A DNA stretch of 64,000 nt from contig JAJFHP010000022.1 of assembly GCA_021775555.1 (NCBI GenBank), positions 56,627-120,626 on the forward strand. The letters run 5' to 3'. This document shows positions 7,935 to 16,666 of this stretch, piece after piece. Origin of the DNA: Hyphomicrobiales bacterium. GTDB lineage: Bacteria; Pseudomonadota; Alphaproteobacteria; Rhizobiales; Methyloligellaceae. Made by a program: the position numbers and the translations under genes. A model generated the notes under the pieces. The model was not told the origin of the DNA. It did not search any database and saw nothing but the letters and a program-made list of their open reading frames with translations. Position 1 is the first letter of the stretch. Each line of letters starts with the position of its first letter.

Positions 7935-9016
7935 TTCCCGGGCTTACAGATCTTGCCATGCCGTTCCTGCGTACGTTCGATCCTGAACGCGCGCATGAGA
8001 TCACATTGCGCGCCATGGAAGCGGGGTTGTATCCGCGCCAGTGCAATGTCGATGATCCTCGCCTAGCACAGAAAATAGGCGTGCTGGAGTTTACCAATCC
8101 CATTGGCATCGCGGCGGGGTTCGACAAGGATGCACGCGTGCCGGGCGCCATACTCGCCTCCGGGTTCGGTTTTGCTGAAGTTGGGACCTTGACCCCTCGC
8201 CCTCAGAGCGGCAATCCCACCCCGCGCGTATTCCGGCTCAGCCAGGATGGCGCGATGATTAACCGCCTGGGGTTCAACAATGAGGGGCATAGTGCGGCTC
8301 TCGCGCGGCTGAAACAGCGCAAATGGAGCGGTGTTGTGGGCGTGAATATTGGCGCCAACAAAGACAGCCCGGATCGCGAAGCCGACTATGTGGCTGGGCT
8401 GGAAGTGTTCTCGAGCGTGGCCGATTATTTCACGGTCAATATTTCCTCACCCAATACGCCAGGCTTACGGGATTTGCAGGCGCCCAAAGAGCTGGACAGT
8501 TTGCTGACAAAGCTGATGGCGAAGCGCGTGGAGCTGGCTTCAAGCGGTGTGCCGCAACGTCCCATCGCCGTAAAGCTGTCTCCAGATATCGCGAATGATG
8601 ACATCGCGCCCATTTGCGAGCAGATCATGGCTCATGGCCTTGATGGCCTCATCATCTCAAATACAACTCTTGATCGAGATGACCTCAAAGCCCTTACGCA
8701 TGTTAACGAAGCCGGTGGATTGTCCGGTGCGCCCTTGTATGAGCGCTCGACAGCGCTGCTGGCCAAGGTGTATGTGCTCACCAAGGGTCAGATACCGCTC
8801 ATCGGCGTTGGTGGGATCAATTCAGGTGAAACCGCGCTTGGCAAGATAGAAGCCGGAGCGTCGCTCATCCAGCTTTACACCGGGCTTGTCTATGAGGGTC
8901 CTGGTCTTGTTGGCCGGATCAAGTCAGCCCTGATAAGAGGGATTGAACGCGCGGGAGCGAAATCAATTACTGAACTTATCGGAACCAGGTCAGACGACTG
9001 GGCCGCGAAAACATGA
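7931..9016 (+). CDS. pyrD: Dihydroorotate dehydrogenase (quinone), class 2
   Basis: Fourth step of pyrimidine synthesis: oxidises dihydroorotate to orotate with FMN and passes electrons to quinone at the inner membrane. Class 2 features are clear: the N-terminal membrane-associating helices (AMPFLRTFDPERAHEITLRAMEAGLYP), NPIGIAAGFDKDARVPGAILASGFGFAEVGTLTPRPQ, catalytic-serine loop VNISSPNTPGLRDLQ, KLSPDI, the ISNTTLDR segment and the phosphate-binding IGVGGINSG. 361 aa is the usual length. It starts within the DUF952 stop codon, so it is translationally coupled to it. Confidence 0.97.
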   Translation: MIPGLTDLAMPFLRTFDPERAHEITLRAMEAGLYPRQCNVDDPRLAQKIGVLEFTNPIGIAAGFDKDARVPGAILASGFGFAEVGTLTPRPQSGNPTPRVFRLSQDGAMINRLGFNNEGHSAALARLKQRKWSGVVGVNIGANKDSPDREADYVAGLEVFSSVADYFTVNISSPNTPGLRDLQAPKELDSLLTKLMAKRVELASSGVPQRPIAVKLSPDIANDDIAPICEQIMAHGLDGLIISNTTLDRDDLKALTHVNEAGGLSGAPLYERSTALLAKVYVLTKGQIPLIGVGGINSGETALGKIEAGASLIQLYTGLVYEGPGLVGRIKSALIRGIERAGAKSITELIGTRSDDWAAKT

Positions 9017-9032
9017 ATGGAAAGAACACGAT

Positions 9033-9380
9033 ATGACAGTCACCATCCTGCATAACCCGCGTTGTTCGAAATCGCGCGCGACTTTGAACATGCTGCGCGA
9101 GAAAAATATCGAACCGAAAATCATTGACTATATCGAGACGCCGCCGACAGCAGAGGAGTTCAAGGAAATCCTGCTCAAGCTTGATGTTGGCCCACGTGAT
9201 CTGCTGCGCAAGGGTGAGAAAATATACAAACAGCTGGAGCTGGCCGACACGGCCCTGTCCGATACCGCACTCATCACCGCAATGGTGGGCAATCCCATCC
9301 TGATAGAGCGGCCCATCGTCGTGAATGGCGACAAGGCAGCTGTAGGCCGACCTCTGGAGAATGTGCTGGAAATTCTCTAG
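9033..9380 (+). CDS. arsC: Arsenate reductase (glutaredoxin-dependent, ArsC family)
   Basis: 115-residue thioredoxin-fold reductase converting arsenate to arsenite with glutaredoxin/glutathione. The active-site Cys is in HNPRCSKSR, and the three supporting arginines of classical ArsC appear in LLRKGE, IERPIVV and AVGRP. The track ORF begins inside pyrD; the ATG at 9033 gives the canonical N-terminus MTVTILHNPRCSKS. There is no arsenic efflux gene nearby, so it may be a housekeeping member. It follows pyrD by 16 bases, probably in the same transcript. Confidence 0.92.
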   Translation: MTVTILHNPRCSKSRATLNMLREKNIEPKIIDYIETPPTAEEFKEILLKLDVGPRDLLRKGEKIYKQLELADTALSDTALITAMVGNPILIERPIVVNGDKAAVGRPLENVLEIL

Positions 9381-9483
9381 TGTGAGCGTAACCTGACACT
9401 GGTTTTATCGAAGCCACTCTAGCGGGTATTGTTCTCTTCTACTGAGGTATCCGGTACCGGATATTGGAAATTGCGGGGGTGAG

Positions 9484-10482
9484 ATGAAAATTTCCAAACC
9501 ATATTTGCTGTTTCTTGGCGATGCAGCGGACCAGTTGGCCGCTAAGACGGCGCAAGGTGTCAAAGACTGGCGCGAGGAAGATTGCGTTGGTCAGCTGCGC
9601 ATGGATGGCTGTAATGCCGACACCGGCCTTGATGATGTAACTATCGAGGAAGCGCGCAAGGCAGGGGCGAAGACCCTCGTCGCTGGTGTTGCCAACCGGG
9701 GCGGTATCATATCCCAGGCCTGGATAGCCGTTCTGCTTGAGGCGCTTGAAGCCGGCCTCGATCTGGCCGCCGGGCTGCACAACCGGCTGGCGGATATTCC
9801 CGAACTGAAAGAGACTGCCGACAGGCTGGGACGCAGCATTTTCGATGTGCGCCATCCAAGCGGTACCTACCCCGTGGCGAGTGGTGAAAAGCGTGAAGGC
9901 AAACGGCTGCTACCTGTTGGTACCGACTGTTCCTGCGGCAAGATGTATACCGCTCTTGCGATGGAACGCGAGATGCAAAAACAGGGAATGAAGGCGACGT
10001 TTCGCGCCACCGGCCAGACTGGTATTCTCATCGCCGGGGAAGGTGTCTCGGTGGATGCTGTCGTGGCCGATTTTATATCCGGAACTGTGGAAGTGATAGC
10101 ACCCGCCAATGACCCGGACCATTGGGATATTGTTGAAGGGCAGGGGTCACTCTACCACGCATCCTATGCGGGCGTTTCAACCGGCCTGCTGCACGGTGCG
10201 CAGCCCGATGTGCTTGTGCTGTGTCACGAGCCAACGCGCACCCATATGCGCGGGCTGCCGCATTACCCTCTGCCAGAGTTGGAAGAGTGCATGGAAGCCA
10301 ATTTGAAGGTCGCGTCCCTGACCAATCCTGAAGTCCGTTTTGCCGGTGTGGCGATCGATACATCACGGCTGGATGAAGACAAGGCGCTTGGCTACCTTGA
10401 GGAGACACAGAAACGGCTTGGTCTGCCCGCGGTCGATCCCGTGCGCACGGGTGCCGCGGCGATCATCAACGAACTTGCGTGA
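9484..10482 (+). CDS. dgcN: D-glutamate N-acetyltransferase DgcN (DUF1611)
   Basis: Member of the DUF1611 family, for which DgcN of marine bacteria was shown to N-acetylate D-glutamate as the first step of D-Glu use. The protein has an N-terminal Rossmann-like domain (PYLLFLGDAADQLAAKTAQGVKDWR) and a C-terminal P-loop-like domain with GTDCSCGKMYTALAMEREM. 332 aa is normal. ATG at 9484 follows GGGGGTGAG. It overlaps the next gene, dgcA, by a base, the usual DgcN-DgcA pair. The assignment is by family and pairing; substrate is not proven here. Confidence 0.88.
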   Translation: MKISKPYLLFLGDAADQLAAKTAQGVKDWREEDCVGQLRMDGCNADTGLDDVTIEEARKAGAKTLVAGVANRGGIISQAWIAVLLEALEAGLDLAAGLHNRLADIPELKETADRLGRSIFDVRHPSGTYPVASGEKREGKRLLPVGTDCSCGKMYTALAMEREMQKQGMKATFRATGQTGILIAGEGVSVDAVVADFISGTVEVIAPANDPDHWDIVEGQGSLYHASYAGVSTGLLHGAQPDVLVLCHEPTRTHMRGLPHYPLPELEECMEANLKVASLTNPEVRFAGVAIDTSRLDEDKALGYLEETQKRLGLPAVDPVRTGAAAIINELA

Positions 10483-11462
10483 TGATTACGCTTTCGGTTT
10501 CACATGAAACATGGCCGGTTCGCGGTGCCTTCACCATTTCGCGCGGCAGCCGGACCGAGGCCGATATTGTGGTCGTAGAGCTTATTGATGGTGAGCACAG
10601 GGGCCGGGGCGAATGCGTGCCCTATGCCCGCTACGGCGAAACGCCTGAAAGCGTTATGGCGCAGATCAAGGGTCTGGAGGAGGCGCTGGCCGCGGACCTC
10701 GACTCCGATAAGCTGCAGGATGTGCTTGGCCCGGGTGCGGCGCGCAATGCGCTTGATTGCGCCTTCTGGGACCTTGACGCCAAATGTGCCGGCAAGCGCA
10801 TGTGGAATCTGGCGATGCTACCCGCGCCAAAACCCCTCACCAGTGCTTACACGCTCTCACTTGATACGCCTGAAAAGATGCAGGCCGCGGCCCGCGAGAA
10901 TGCATCACGGCCCCTGCTCAAGCTCAAGCTCGCAGGACCAGACGATTTGCAGAGGGTTGAGGCGGTGCGTTCAGGTGCACCGGAAGCCGCCATTATCGTC
11001 GATGCCAATGAGGGTTGGACGTCGGAAATCTATACTGATCTCGCGCCTAAACTCGCGGCGCTCGGCGTGCGGATGATCGAGCAGCCACTGCCGGCAAAGG
11101 ATGACGCCGCGCTTGGCGAGATTGCACGTCCCGTTCCCGTATGCGCGGACGAGTCCTGCCATGACCGGGCATCACTTGCAGCGCTCAAGGGGCGCTATGA
11201 CATGATAAATATCAAGCTCGACAAGACGGGCGGTCTGACCGAAGCACTGGCGCTCAAATCGGAAGCGGAACGGCTGGGATTCGGTGTGATGGTCGGGTGT
11301 ATGCTCTCGACGTCGCTTGCCATGGCGCCTGCGCTGCTGGTCGCGCAGGGCGCGCAGATTGTTGATCTTGACGGGCCTCTCCTGCTGGCCAAGGACCGCG
11401 AGCCGCCTATGCGTTTTGAAGGGAGTTTGATTCACCCCGCGGATGCAGCGCTGTGGGGCTGA
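10482..11462 (+). CDS. dgcA: N-acetyl-D-glutamate racemase DgcA (enolase superfamily)
   Basis: Muconate-lactonising/dipeptide-epimerase branch of the enolase superfamily. Catalytic and metal residues are visible: KLKLAG (K-x-K base), IVDANEGW (metal Asp), MIEQPLP (metal Glu), CADESCH (metal Asp) and NIKLDKTGGLTEA (second Lys). In the DgcN-DgcA pathway it converts N-acetyl-D-Glu to N-acetyl-L-Glu. Without that context the family would be called L-Ala-D/L-Glu epimerase, which is the main alternative. The start is the ATG overlapping the dgcN TGA; the track begins at the GTG just before. 326 aa. Confidence 0.88.
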   Translation: MITLSVSHETWPVRGAFTISRGSRTEADIVVVELIDGEHRGRGECVPYARYGETPESVMAQIKGLEEALAADLDSDKLQDVLGPGAARNALDCAFWDLDAKCAGKRMWNLAMLPAPKPLTSAYTLSLDTPEKMQAAARENASRPLLKLKLAGPDDLQRVEAVRSGAPEAAIIVDANEGWTSEIYTDLAPKLAALGVRMIEQPLPAKDDAALGEIARPVPVCADESCHDRASLAALKGRYDMINIKLDKTGGLTEALALKSEAERLGFGVMVGCMLSTSLAMAPALLVAQGAQIVDLDGPLLLAKDREPPMRFEGSLIHPADAALWG

Positions 11463-11475
11463 GGGCGTGCCCTAG

Positions 11476-12039
11476 CTATCGCACATATCGCAAGTAACTC
11501 TGGTTCACCCAGCCGGATATCTGTTCGGAGTTGATTTGTACCCAGTTGCCGCTCCTGCCGCCACTTAGCGAGATGCCACAATCACCAGGCTGGAATATTC
11601 CGACGATACTGTAATTTGAGCCGGGGCCTGCGCGCATGTTCAAAACGTCATTGCTGGCCACGCCATACACCTGCCATGTGTTGGAGCATGGATTACCATG
11701 ACCGGGGCCGGGTGCCACCGGGCCCTGAAAGTATTGCAGATATTTTTGATTCACCCGTCCCGAACCGCCACCGGCATTGATGCGAACCCAGTTGCCCTGG
11801 CGTTCTCCGGTCTTGGTTATGCAGCCTTCGTCAGAAGCCAGTTTCTGGGTGATTGCGTAGCCAGTGCCGGGACCGGACCTGACATTGAGCGTGTCCCAGG
11901 TCGCGACACCTGAAACGCTGTAGGTGCCGCAACAGGCACAGGCCAGCGCCTTGGCTGCGGGAAGGCCGACGGTAATCGCTGTCACTGCCATAATCAGAAA
12001 AACAAAGCGAAGGTCAAAAAAATGCCTGTGCGTGTTCAT
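11476..12039 (-). CDS. Secreted protein with two bacterial SH3 domains
   Basis: 187 aa: signal peptide (to about residue 32, FLIMAVTAITVGLPAAKALA), then two SH3b repeats. Both have the hallmark 'LNVRSGPGTGYAI' / 'LNMRAGPGSNYSI' and the closing 'GNWVRIN...GRVNQKYL' / 'GNWVQINSEQISGWVNQSYL'. SH3b domains bind peptidoglycan or other envelope ligands, so this is probably a periplasmic wall-binding protein. Four to six Cys, including a CACC at the mature N-terminus, suggest disulfides. It is convergent with dgcA, and alone. Confidence 0.85.
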   Translation of the reverse strand: MNTHRHFFDLRFVFLIMAVTAITVGLPAAKALACACCGTYSVSGVATWDTLNVRSGPGTGYAITQKLASDEGCITKTGERQGNWVRINAGGGSGRVNQKYLQYFQGPVAPGPGHGNPCSNTWQVYGVASNDVLNMRAGPGSNYSIVGIFQPGDCGISLSGGRSGNWVQINSEQISGWVNQSYLRYVR

Positions 12040-12237
12040 GACGAATGCCTTTCAACCAGAAGGTCCTGAACCTGAGTGTGAGTCACGACTTCTTCGACGG
12101 GTTCAGGGTGTTCTCCCGTACAATGACTTATAGTGGGACAAGTTTATTGCCTGAGAAAGGGTGAGCTGGTTGTTGGGCTGAAACCCGTCTCGCACCTGTT
12201 TATTATCGGTAATTTAAAAACCAGGATTGGAAATCAA

Positions 12238-13803
12238 ATGGGTCTCCGAATTTACTACAGATTTTGTCAGGCCCTGCTGTTGGCCGCGGGCCTTTTCCCG
12301 GTTCAGGCCCTCGCTTACGACGCTACCTGGTACAAAACTGATTTCTGGTCAGGTGAATATCCTCATGGCTTCACCTTGAATGAGGATGTAACGACACAAA
12401 TCCGTGCCGATCATGACCCCAAGGCGCAGAAGGATATTGCTTGCACCATGGAAAAGGGAGCGACCTACCATCCGTGGAACGGAGACCGGGTCAAATCCTC
12501 CAAGCTGGAATTCCTCAGCTTCGTGCCGATCGAGACCTATGTCATCAAGGCTCCCGTCACATTCACTCTCCACGATGAGCAAACCAAGTCCGACGTGACC
12601 GTGTCCTTCAAGCAGGGAGATGAATGGACCTACCTGACCTATTACGGCGAAGGCGCGTTCCGGATGAAATTCCAGGACAAGGTCTATGCGGCGGAACAGG
12701 ATTTGTTCGAGGCTTCGAAGGAAAAAGACGGCAAGAAAACGGACACGCAAGTAGACGAGTGGTTGAAGCTGACCTGCGCCAATGGAGCGACCGGATGGCT
12801 GCTGCTCGGCGATGTTCTCGGACAGCCCGGATATGACAGTCCCAAATATGTCGAATATGGGGTCGCTGTGGACAAGGTTATTGCCGCGACGGACCCCGGG
12901 CCCGCTCCAGTCACCCTCAAGGCCGCCATGTGGCCGGTTGGCAAGTGGCCAGAAGGCATTGTCCATGATGGGAAATCATTGTGGTACGCCGAAGCTGCCC
13001 GGCGCCGGATCGTGCAGATAAACGCATCCAATGGCCGCGTCATCAAGCGCGTGAAGGTCGGGCGCTACCCTTCGGCCATGGTGGCCAACTCAAAAGGAAG
13101 CGTGTTCGCCCTGGCCATCTATAGCGACCTGGTGTGGGTACAGCCTAGAAAGGGGCGCGGAAAAAGGCTGACCAAGCTGCCGGACTATTCCGTGGATATG
13201 GTGGGTGACGACGAAACCCTGTGGGCCATTACGCAACTCACCAAACAGAACAATGTGGAACAGGTGGTGCGCATTGACCAGAATAGTGGCAAATCAACCA
13301 AGTCAGAACCACTTTCCGGCCAGGGCTTCAATCTCACACAGGGTTTCGGCAAGGTCTGGGTTTCGCATGGCGATTATATGTCGGTGCTCGATGCAAAAAC
13401 CCTTGGCGATGTCCGCGAACTTCCGCTGGACGGTTTCATGTACCACCTGGCGGCCAATTCCCACGGCGTGTTTACGTCGGCGGGAAAGGACAAGGGCAGG
13501 GAGACGATGATCTCGGTTGTGAAACTCGATGGCGAAACGGGCAGGGAAGCCGCGCGTCGTGATCTGCCGGTCCCCGTTTTCTCCCTCGCTGTCGATGATG
13601 ATCATGTCATTGCCGCCAGTGGCGAGGGAAAGATATGGGTTCTTTCGCCTGAAGATCTGTCCATCCAGCGGATTATCGAGTTGAACGTGGGCAAATTCGA
13701 ACCCTTCACGATCCTGCCTCTCAAGGACACGCTCTACATCACGACCTATAAAGGGCGCGGCGTGAACGGATCAGTGGTCGTGGTCAAAGACTGGCGGCCA
13801 TAA
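12238..13803 (+). CDS. Secreted beta-propeller-like protein
   Basis: 521 aa after choosing the ATG at 12238, which starts a signal peptide (LRIYYRFCQALLLAAGLFPVQALA); the track start is a GTG 35 codons earlier. The N-terminal part (about 25-240) is a globular region with SH3-like traces (GATGWLLLGDVLGQPGY); the C-terminal 280 residues hold repeating blades such as VNSKGSVFAL/DDETLWAITQ/DDDHVIAASGEGKIWVLSPEDL, typical of Vgb/NHL or YVTN-type propellers. No enzyme motif is seen. It is a periplasmic or secreted protein of unknown role, divergent from the SH3b gene (both are envelope proteins). Confidence 0.75.
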   Translation: MGLRIYYRFCQALLLAAGLFPVQALAYDATWYKTDFWSGEYPHGFTLNEDVTTQIRADHDPKAQKDIACTMEKGATYHPWNGDRVKSSKLEFLSFVPIETYVIKAPVTFTLHDEQTKSDVTVSFKQGDEWTYLTYYGEGAFRMKFQDKVYAAEQDLFEASKEKDGKKTDTQVDEWLKLTCANGATGWLLLGDVLGQPGYDSPKYVEYGVAVDKVIAATDPGPAPVTLKAAMWPVGKWPEGIVHDGKSLWYAEAARRRIVQINASNGRVIKRVKVGRYPSAMVANSKGSVFALAIYSDLVWVQPRKGRGKRLTKLPDYSVDMVGDDETLWAITQLTKQNNVEQVVRIDQNSGKSTKSEPLSGQGFNLTQGFGKVWVSHGDYMSVLDAKTLGDVRELPLDGFMYHLAANSHGVFTSAGKDKGRETMISVVKLDGETGREAARRDLPVPVFSLAVDDDHVIAASGEGKIWVLSPEDLSIQRIIELNVGKFEPFTILPLKDTLYITTYKGRGVNGSVVVVKDWRP

Positions 13804-13910
13804 CGCTGGCCTCCAGGTTGGTGCAGCGGCCCTATCAGGGTGTATGGAGCAGGACAAGCCGCTTTTAAACTCCAACAGCCCTGTGGCAGATGGACGATCC
13901 CGGGGGCGCC

Positions 13911-15284
13911 TTATTGGCGCACTGACGGGAACGAACCGCGCACCAGCGCGGGGTAGCGCAGGCCCAGTGTAAGAGCACGCAGGGACAGGAATATCACGAT
14001 GGCTGCCCACAGGCCGTGATTGGCGAAGATCGGCGTCAACGTCGCCCACAGCAACAGGTAACAGGCAAGGCTTATGAGCATCATATTGCGCATGTCTGCA
14101 GTGCGGGTCGCGCCGATAAAAATGCCGTCAAGCTGGTAAGCCATGACGCCGGTAATTGGCACCAGTGCCGCCCAGATGAGATAGGTGCGAGCCATTGCCC
14201 GAACCTCTTCATTCACGGTCAACAAATCGATGATCATCCCGCCGCCGAACCAGAAAATGGCGCTGGCCACGGTGCTGAATACTATTGCCCACAAGGTGGA
14301 GAGGCGCACCGCGTCGCGGAAGCGGTTGATCCGTTGCGCGCCGATGGCCTGACCGGAGAGGGTTTCAGCAGCAAAGGCAAAACCATCGAGAAAATAGGCT
14401 GCCGTATGGGTGAGCGTCATCAATACGGAATTGGCCGCGAGGAGTACGTCTCCCGCTTCGGCTGATTTTGCCGTGAACCATGTGAAGGCGAAAAGCACAC
14501 TCAAGGTCCGGATCATGATGTCGCCATTGATGCCGAGCATGCGGCGGATCGAGTTGCGGTCCAGGATGCGCACGAGGTCGAATGCGTAGTTCCGGCGTTT
14601 CAGCAGGGAAATGGCCAGCCACAGCCCGGCAATCGCGGCGATACTTTCGGAGATCAGCGTGCCGTAAGCGACGCCTGCCACTTCAAGGCCAAGCCCGAGA
14701 ACGAACCAGGCGTCCAGAACGGCGTTTGTTCCGTTGAGCAGCAATTGCAGTATGAGCGCGGTGCGGGCGCGGCCAATCCCGATGAACCAGCCGAGAAATG
14801 CGAAATTGGCGAGCCCCGCGGGTGCTGCCCAGATGCGGATGTCGAAATAGTCCTCCGCACTTGTCTCAACGGCTTCTGACCCGCCGATCAGCTCCAGGAA
14901 AGCCGTCAGCAAGGGGACCTGGAGGGCAACCAGTATCAGGCCTGCCACCCCGGCGATGAGCAGGGCGCGCATCAGGATGGCGCCGGTCTCCTGGACGTCG
15001 CCGCTGCCTTCGGCCTGCGCCGTCAGGCCAGTCGTGCCCATACGCAGGAAGCCGAACCCCCAGTAGAGGAGGTTGAACATCATGGCGCCGAGCGCCACGC
15101 CGCCGATATAATGCGGGTCGCCGAGCTGTCCGAGTACTGCGGTGTCGATCAACCCGATGAGCGGTGTCGTGACATTGGCGAGAATGATCGGGACGGCAAT
15201 GGCCAGGACCTGTCCATGGCCAAGCCGGTCCAGATCAACTTGGCCAGGTTCGTTGCTTGCCCCCGGTACCAGCGGCGCGGTCAT
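13911..15284 (-). CDS. MATE family efflux transporter (DinF/NorM-like)
   Basis: 457-residue multidrug/toxin extrusion transporter with about twelve hydrophobic helices. Typical stretches are AVPIILANVTTPLIGLIDTAVLGQLGDPHYIGGVALGAMMFNLLYWGFGFLRMGTTGLTAQAEG near the N-terminus and DGFAFAAETLSGQAIGAQ at the start of the second half. The pattern is that of the DinF subgroup. It uses Na+ or H+ gradients to export cationic compounds; substrate is unknown. A DUF6460 gene lies 22 bases upstream on the same strand. Confidence 0.92.
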   Translation of the reverse strand: MTAPLVPGASNEPGQVDLDRLGHGQVLAIAVPIILANVTTPLIGLIDTAVLGQLGDPHYIGGVALGAMMFNLLYWGFGFLRMGTTGLTAQAEGSGDVQETGAILMRALLIAGVAGLILVALQVPLLTAFLELIGGSEAVETSAEDYFDIRIWAAPAGLANFAFLGWFIGIGRARTALILQLLLNGTNAVLDAWFVLGLGLEVAGVAYGTLISESIAAIAGLWLAISLLKRRNYAFDLVRILDRNSIRRMLGINGDIMIRTLSVLFAFTWFTAKSAEAGDVLLAANSVLMTLTHTAAYFLDGFAFAAETLSGQAIGAQRINRFRDAVRLSTLWAIVFSTVASAIFWFGGGMIIDLLTVNEEVRAMARTYLIWAALVPITGVMAYQLDGIFIGATRTADMRNMMLISLACYLLLWATLTPIFANHGLWAAIVIFLSLRALTLGLRYPALVRGSFPSVRQ

Positions 15285-15306
15285 GGTATCACGCGCCGTG
15301 ATGCGC

Positions 15307-15612
15307 TCACGTGTCCGCGCGGCCTGACGACGAGTAGGGTGAATTCGCCCTGTCGCCTTTGCCCGCGAATTTAAAGATGCGGGAAATCAGCCAGATCGGG
15401 AACACCACGACAGCGCCGAGCAGGAAGTAGCGGAACACCCATTCGATGGCGTCGAAGCCCATGTCGTAGATACGCTGGAGCAGGGTTTTGATGGAATTGA
15501 TGATGTCATAGGGGCTCAGGCCCATCGCCGAGAGCACGACTCCCACGATGAGGGAAATGACTGCCAGGCGGATAAAAACCACGCCCGGATTGCCGCCAAA
15601 AAACCGTTCCAT
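15307..15612 (-). CDS. DUF6460-like small membrane protein
   Basis: 101-residue membrane protein with two or three hydrophobic segments (VFIRLAVISLIVGVVLSAMGL and WVFRYFLLGAVVVFPIWLISRIF) and a polar tail. The start MERFFGGNPGVVFIRLAVISLIVGV...MGLSPYDI matches a small alphaproteobacterial family (DUF6460). The ATG at 15612 follows GAGGTG; the track start is an upstream TTG. It is probably co-transcribed with the MATE gene. Function unknown. Confidence 0.75.
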   Translation of the reverse strand: MERFFGGNPGVVFIRLAVISLIVGVVLSAMGLSPYDIINSIKTLLQRIYDMGFDAIEWVFRYFLLGAVVVFPIWLISRIFKFAGKGDRANSPYSSSGRADT

Positions 15613-15728
15613 CTTGCACCTCGTCAAATTTGCGTCGCGTATACCGTGCTAAAGGACGCAGGCTTACCATACTGAATGTGGGAATGCGATGGCTGCCGTC
15701 AAGTCATCTAGAGACTGAATATGGCTGA

Positions 15729-15917
15729 AGAACGCTGGTTTTACCGGACCGGAGGCGCAGCCTGGGGTGCGGCGAAAAATTCCTGAAACGTGTTTGTGTC
15801 CGAATCAGGCATAGTGCGAACGATCACATCCCGCCGCTCGCGGGCAAGCGCAAGGGGGTGCGCAAGGAAGCAGACTATTTGGTCAAGGAGGCACTGCGCT
15901 ATGGCTCGACAAGCTGA
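15729..15917 (+). pseudogene. Remnant of the ligase-associated DEXH helicase (Lhr-type) 3' end
   Basis: A frame running into the pdeM start reads ...EKFLKRVCVRIRHSANDHIPPLAG-KRKGVRKEADYLVKEALRYGSTS-stop. This resembles the last 60-80 residues of the DEXH-box helicase normally encoded just before pdeM (RIRHxALDxxSPLA...LREAADxLVxEAM), but lacks about 15-20 residues in the middle and has no helicase body upstream. The 3' overlap with the pdeM ATG is the expected coupled arrangement. This is inferred from recalled family sequence, not alignment. Confidence 0.5.
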
Positions 15918-16641
15918 TTTGGGATTTGAAGCCCCCCTCCCGCTTGCCGGTGAGCAATCAGAAGACATCCTGGTGTGCGGCAACCATTTTAATACCGACC
16001 CGTCGGGGGCGCTCTACTGGCCCGGGTACAAGACCTTGATCGTCGCTGACCTTTGTCTTGAAAAGGGTTCAGCAAAGGCGGCAAAGGGTCGTGTGCTTCC
16101 CCCCTATGACACGCGTTCCACTTTGCGCCGGCTGGCGGCGGTGATGGATCGCTATGACCCTGATCGCGTGGTTGTACTGGGGGACAGTTTTCATGATCAG
16201 GCTGCTGCTGAAGCAATGCCGCGCGCTGACAGGAACAAGCTTTCCATCCTGCTTCAGGGTCGTGAATGGTACTGGATTACAAGAACTTTAGGGTCCGACC
16301 TGCCGGATTGGCTGGGCGGTATTGTGTGCCCTGTGCTAACTCTGGAGGGCATCAAGTTCCGCTACGAACCATCCAGCAGTCCCCAATCCCATGAGATCGC
16401 CGGGCAATTGCACCCTGCATCCCGGCTCATCCGCCATGGCAAGACTGTGCGGAGAAAATGCTTTATCTCCAACGGCGCCAGGCTGATCGTCCCGGCCTTC
16501 GGCGTCTATGAGGGCGGGCTCAATGTACTGGACAAGACCTTCGCTGAGTTGTTTCAAGACGGCGATTTTAACGTCTGGATGCTGGGGCGAAATCAGGTTT
16601 ACCCGGTCCCAAAACGGAAATTGCTGAGCGATACTGACTGA
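15901..16641 (+). CDS. pdeM: Ligase-associated DNA damage response endonuclease PdeM
   Basis: 246-residue metallophosphoesterase of the PdeM family, usually encoded with a DEXH helicase, an ATP-dependent DNA ligase and an exonuclease in a DNA-repair set. Metal-binding motifs are present: LIVADLCLEKGS (the usual D-x-H has Cys at the H position), VVLGDSFHD and the C-terminal ISNGARLIVPAFGVYEGGLNV (the family GAFTGGLNV site). The ATG at 15901 follows AAGGAGG; the track ORF starts 111 bases too early. Here the gene stands alone behind a probable helicase remnant, so its partner set appears lost or moved. Divergence at D-x-H (LCL) suggests relaxed selection. Confidence 0.85.
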   Translation: MARQADLGFEAPLPLAGEQSEDILVCGNHFNTDPSGALYWPGYKTLIVADLCLEKGSAKAAKGRVLPPYDTRSTLRRLAAVMDRYDPDRVVVLGDSFHDQAAAEAMPRADRNKLSILLQGREWYWITRTLGSDLPDWLGGIVCPVLTLEGIKFRYEPSSSPQSHEIAGQLHPASRLIRHGKTVRRKCFISNGARLIVPAFGVYEGGLNVLDKTFAELFQDGDFNVWMLGRNQVYPVPKRKLLSDTD

Positions 16642-16666
16642 GTGTCGCTAACGATGGGAACTGGTA

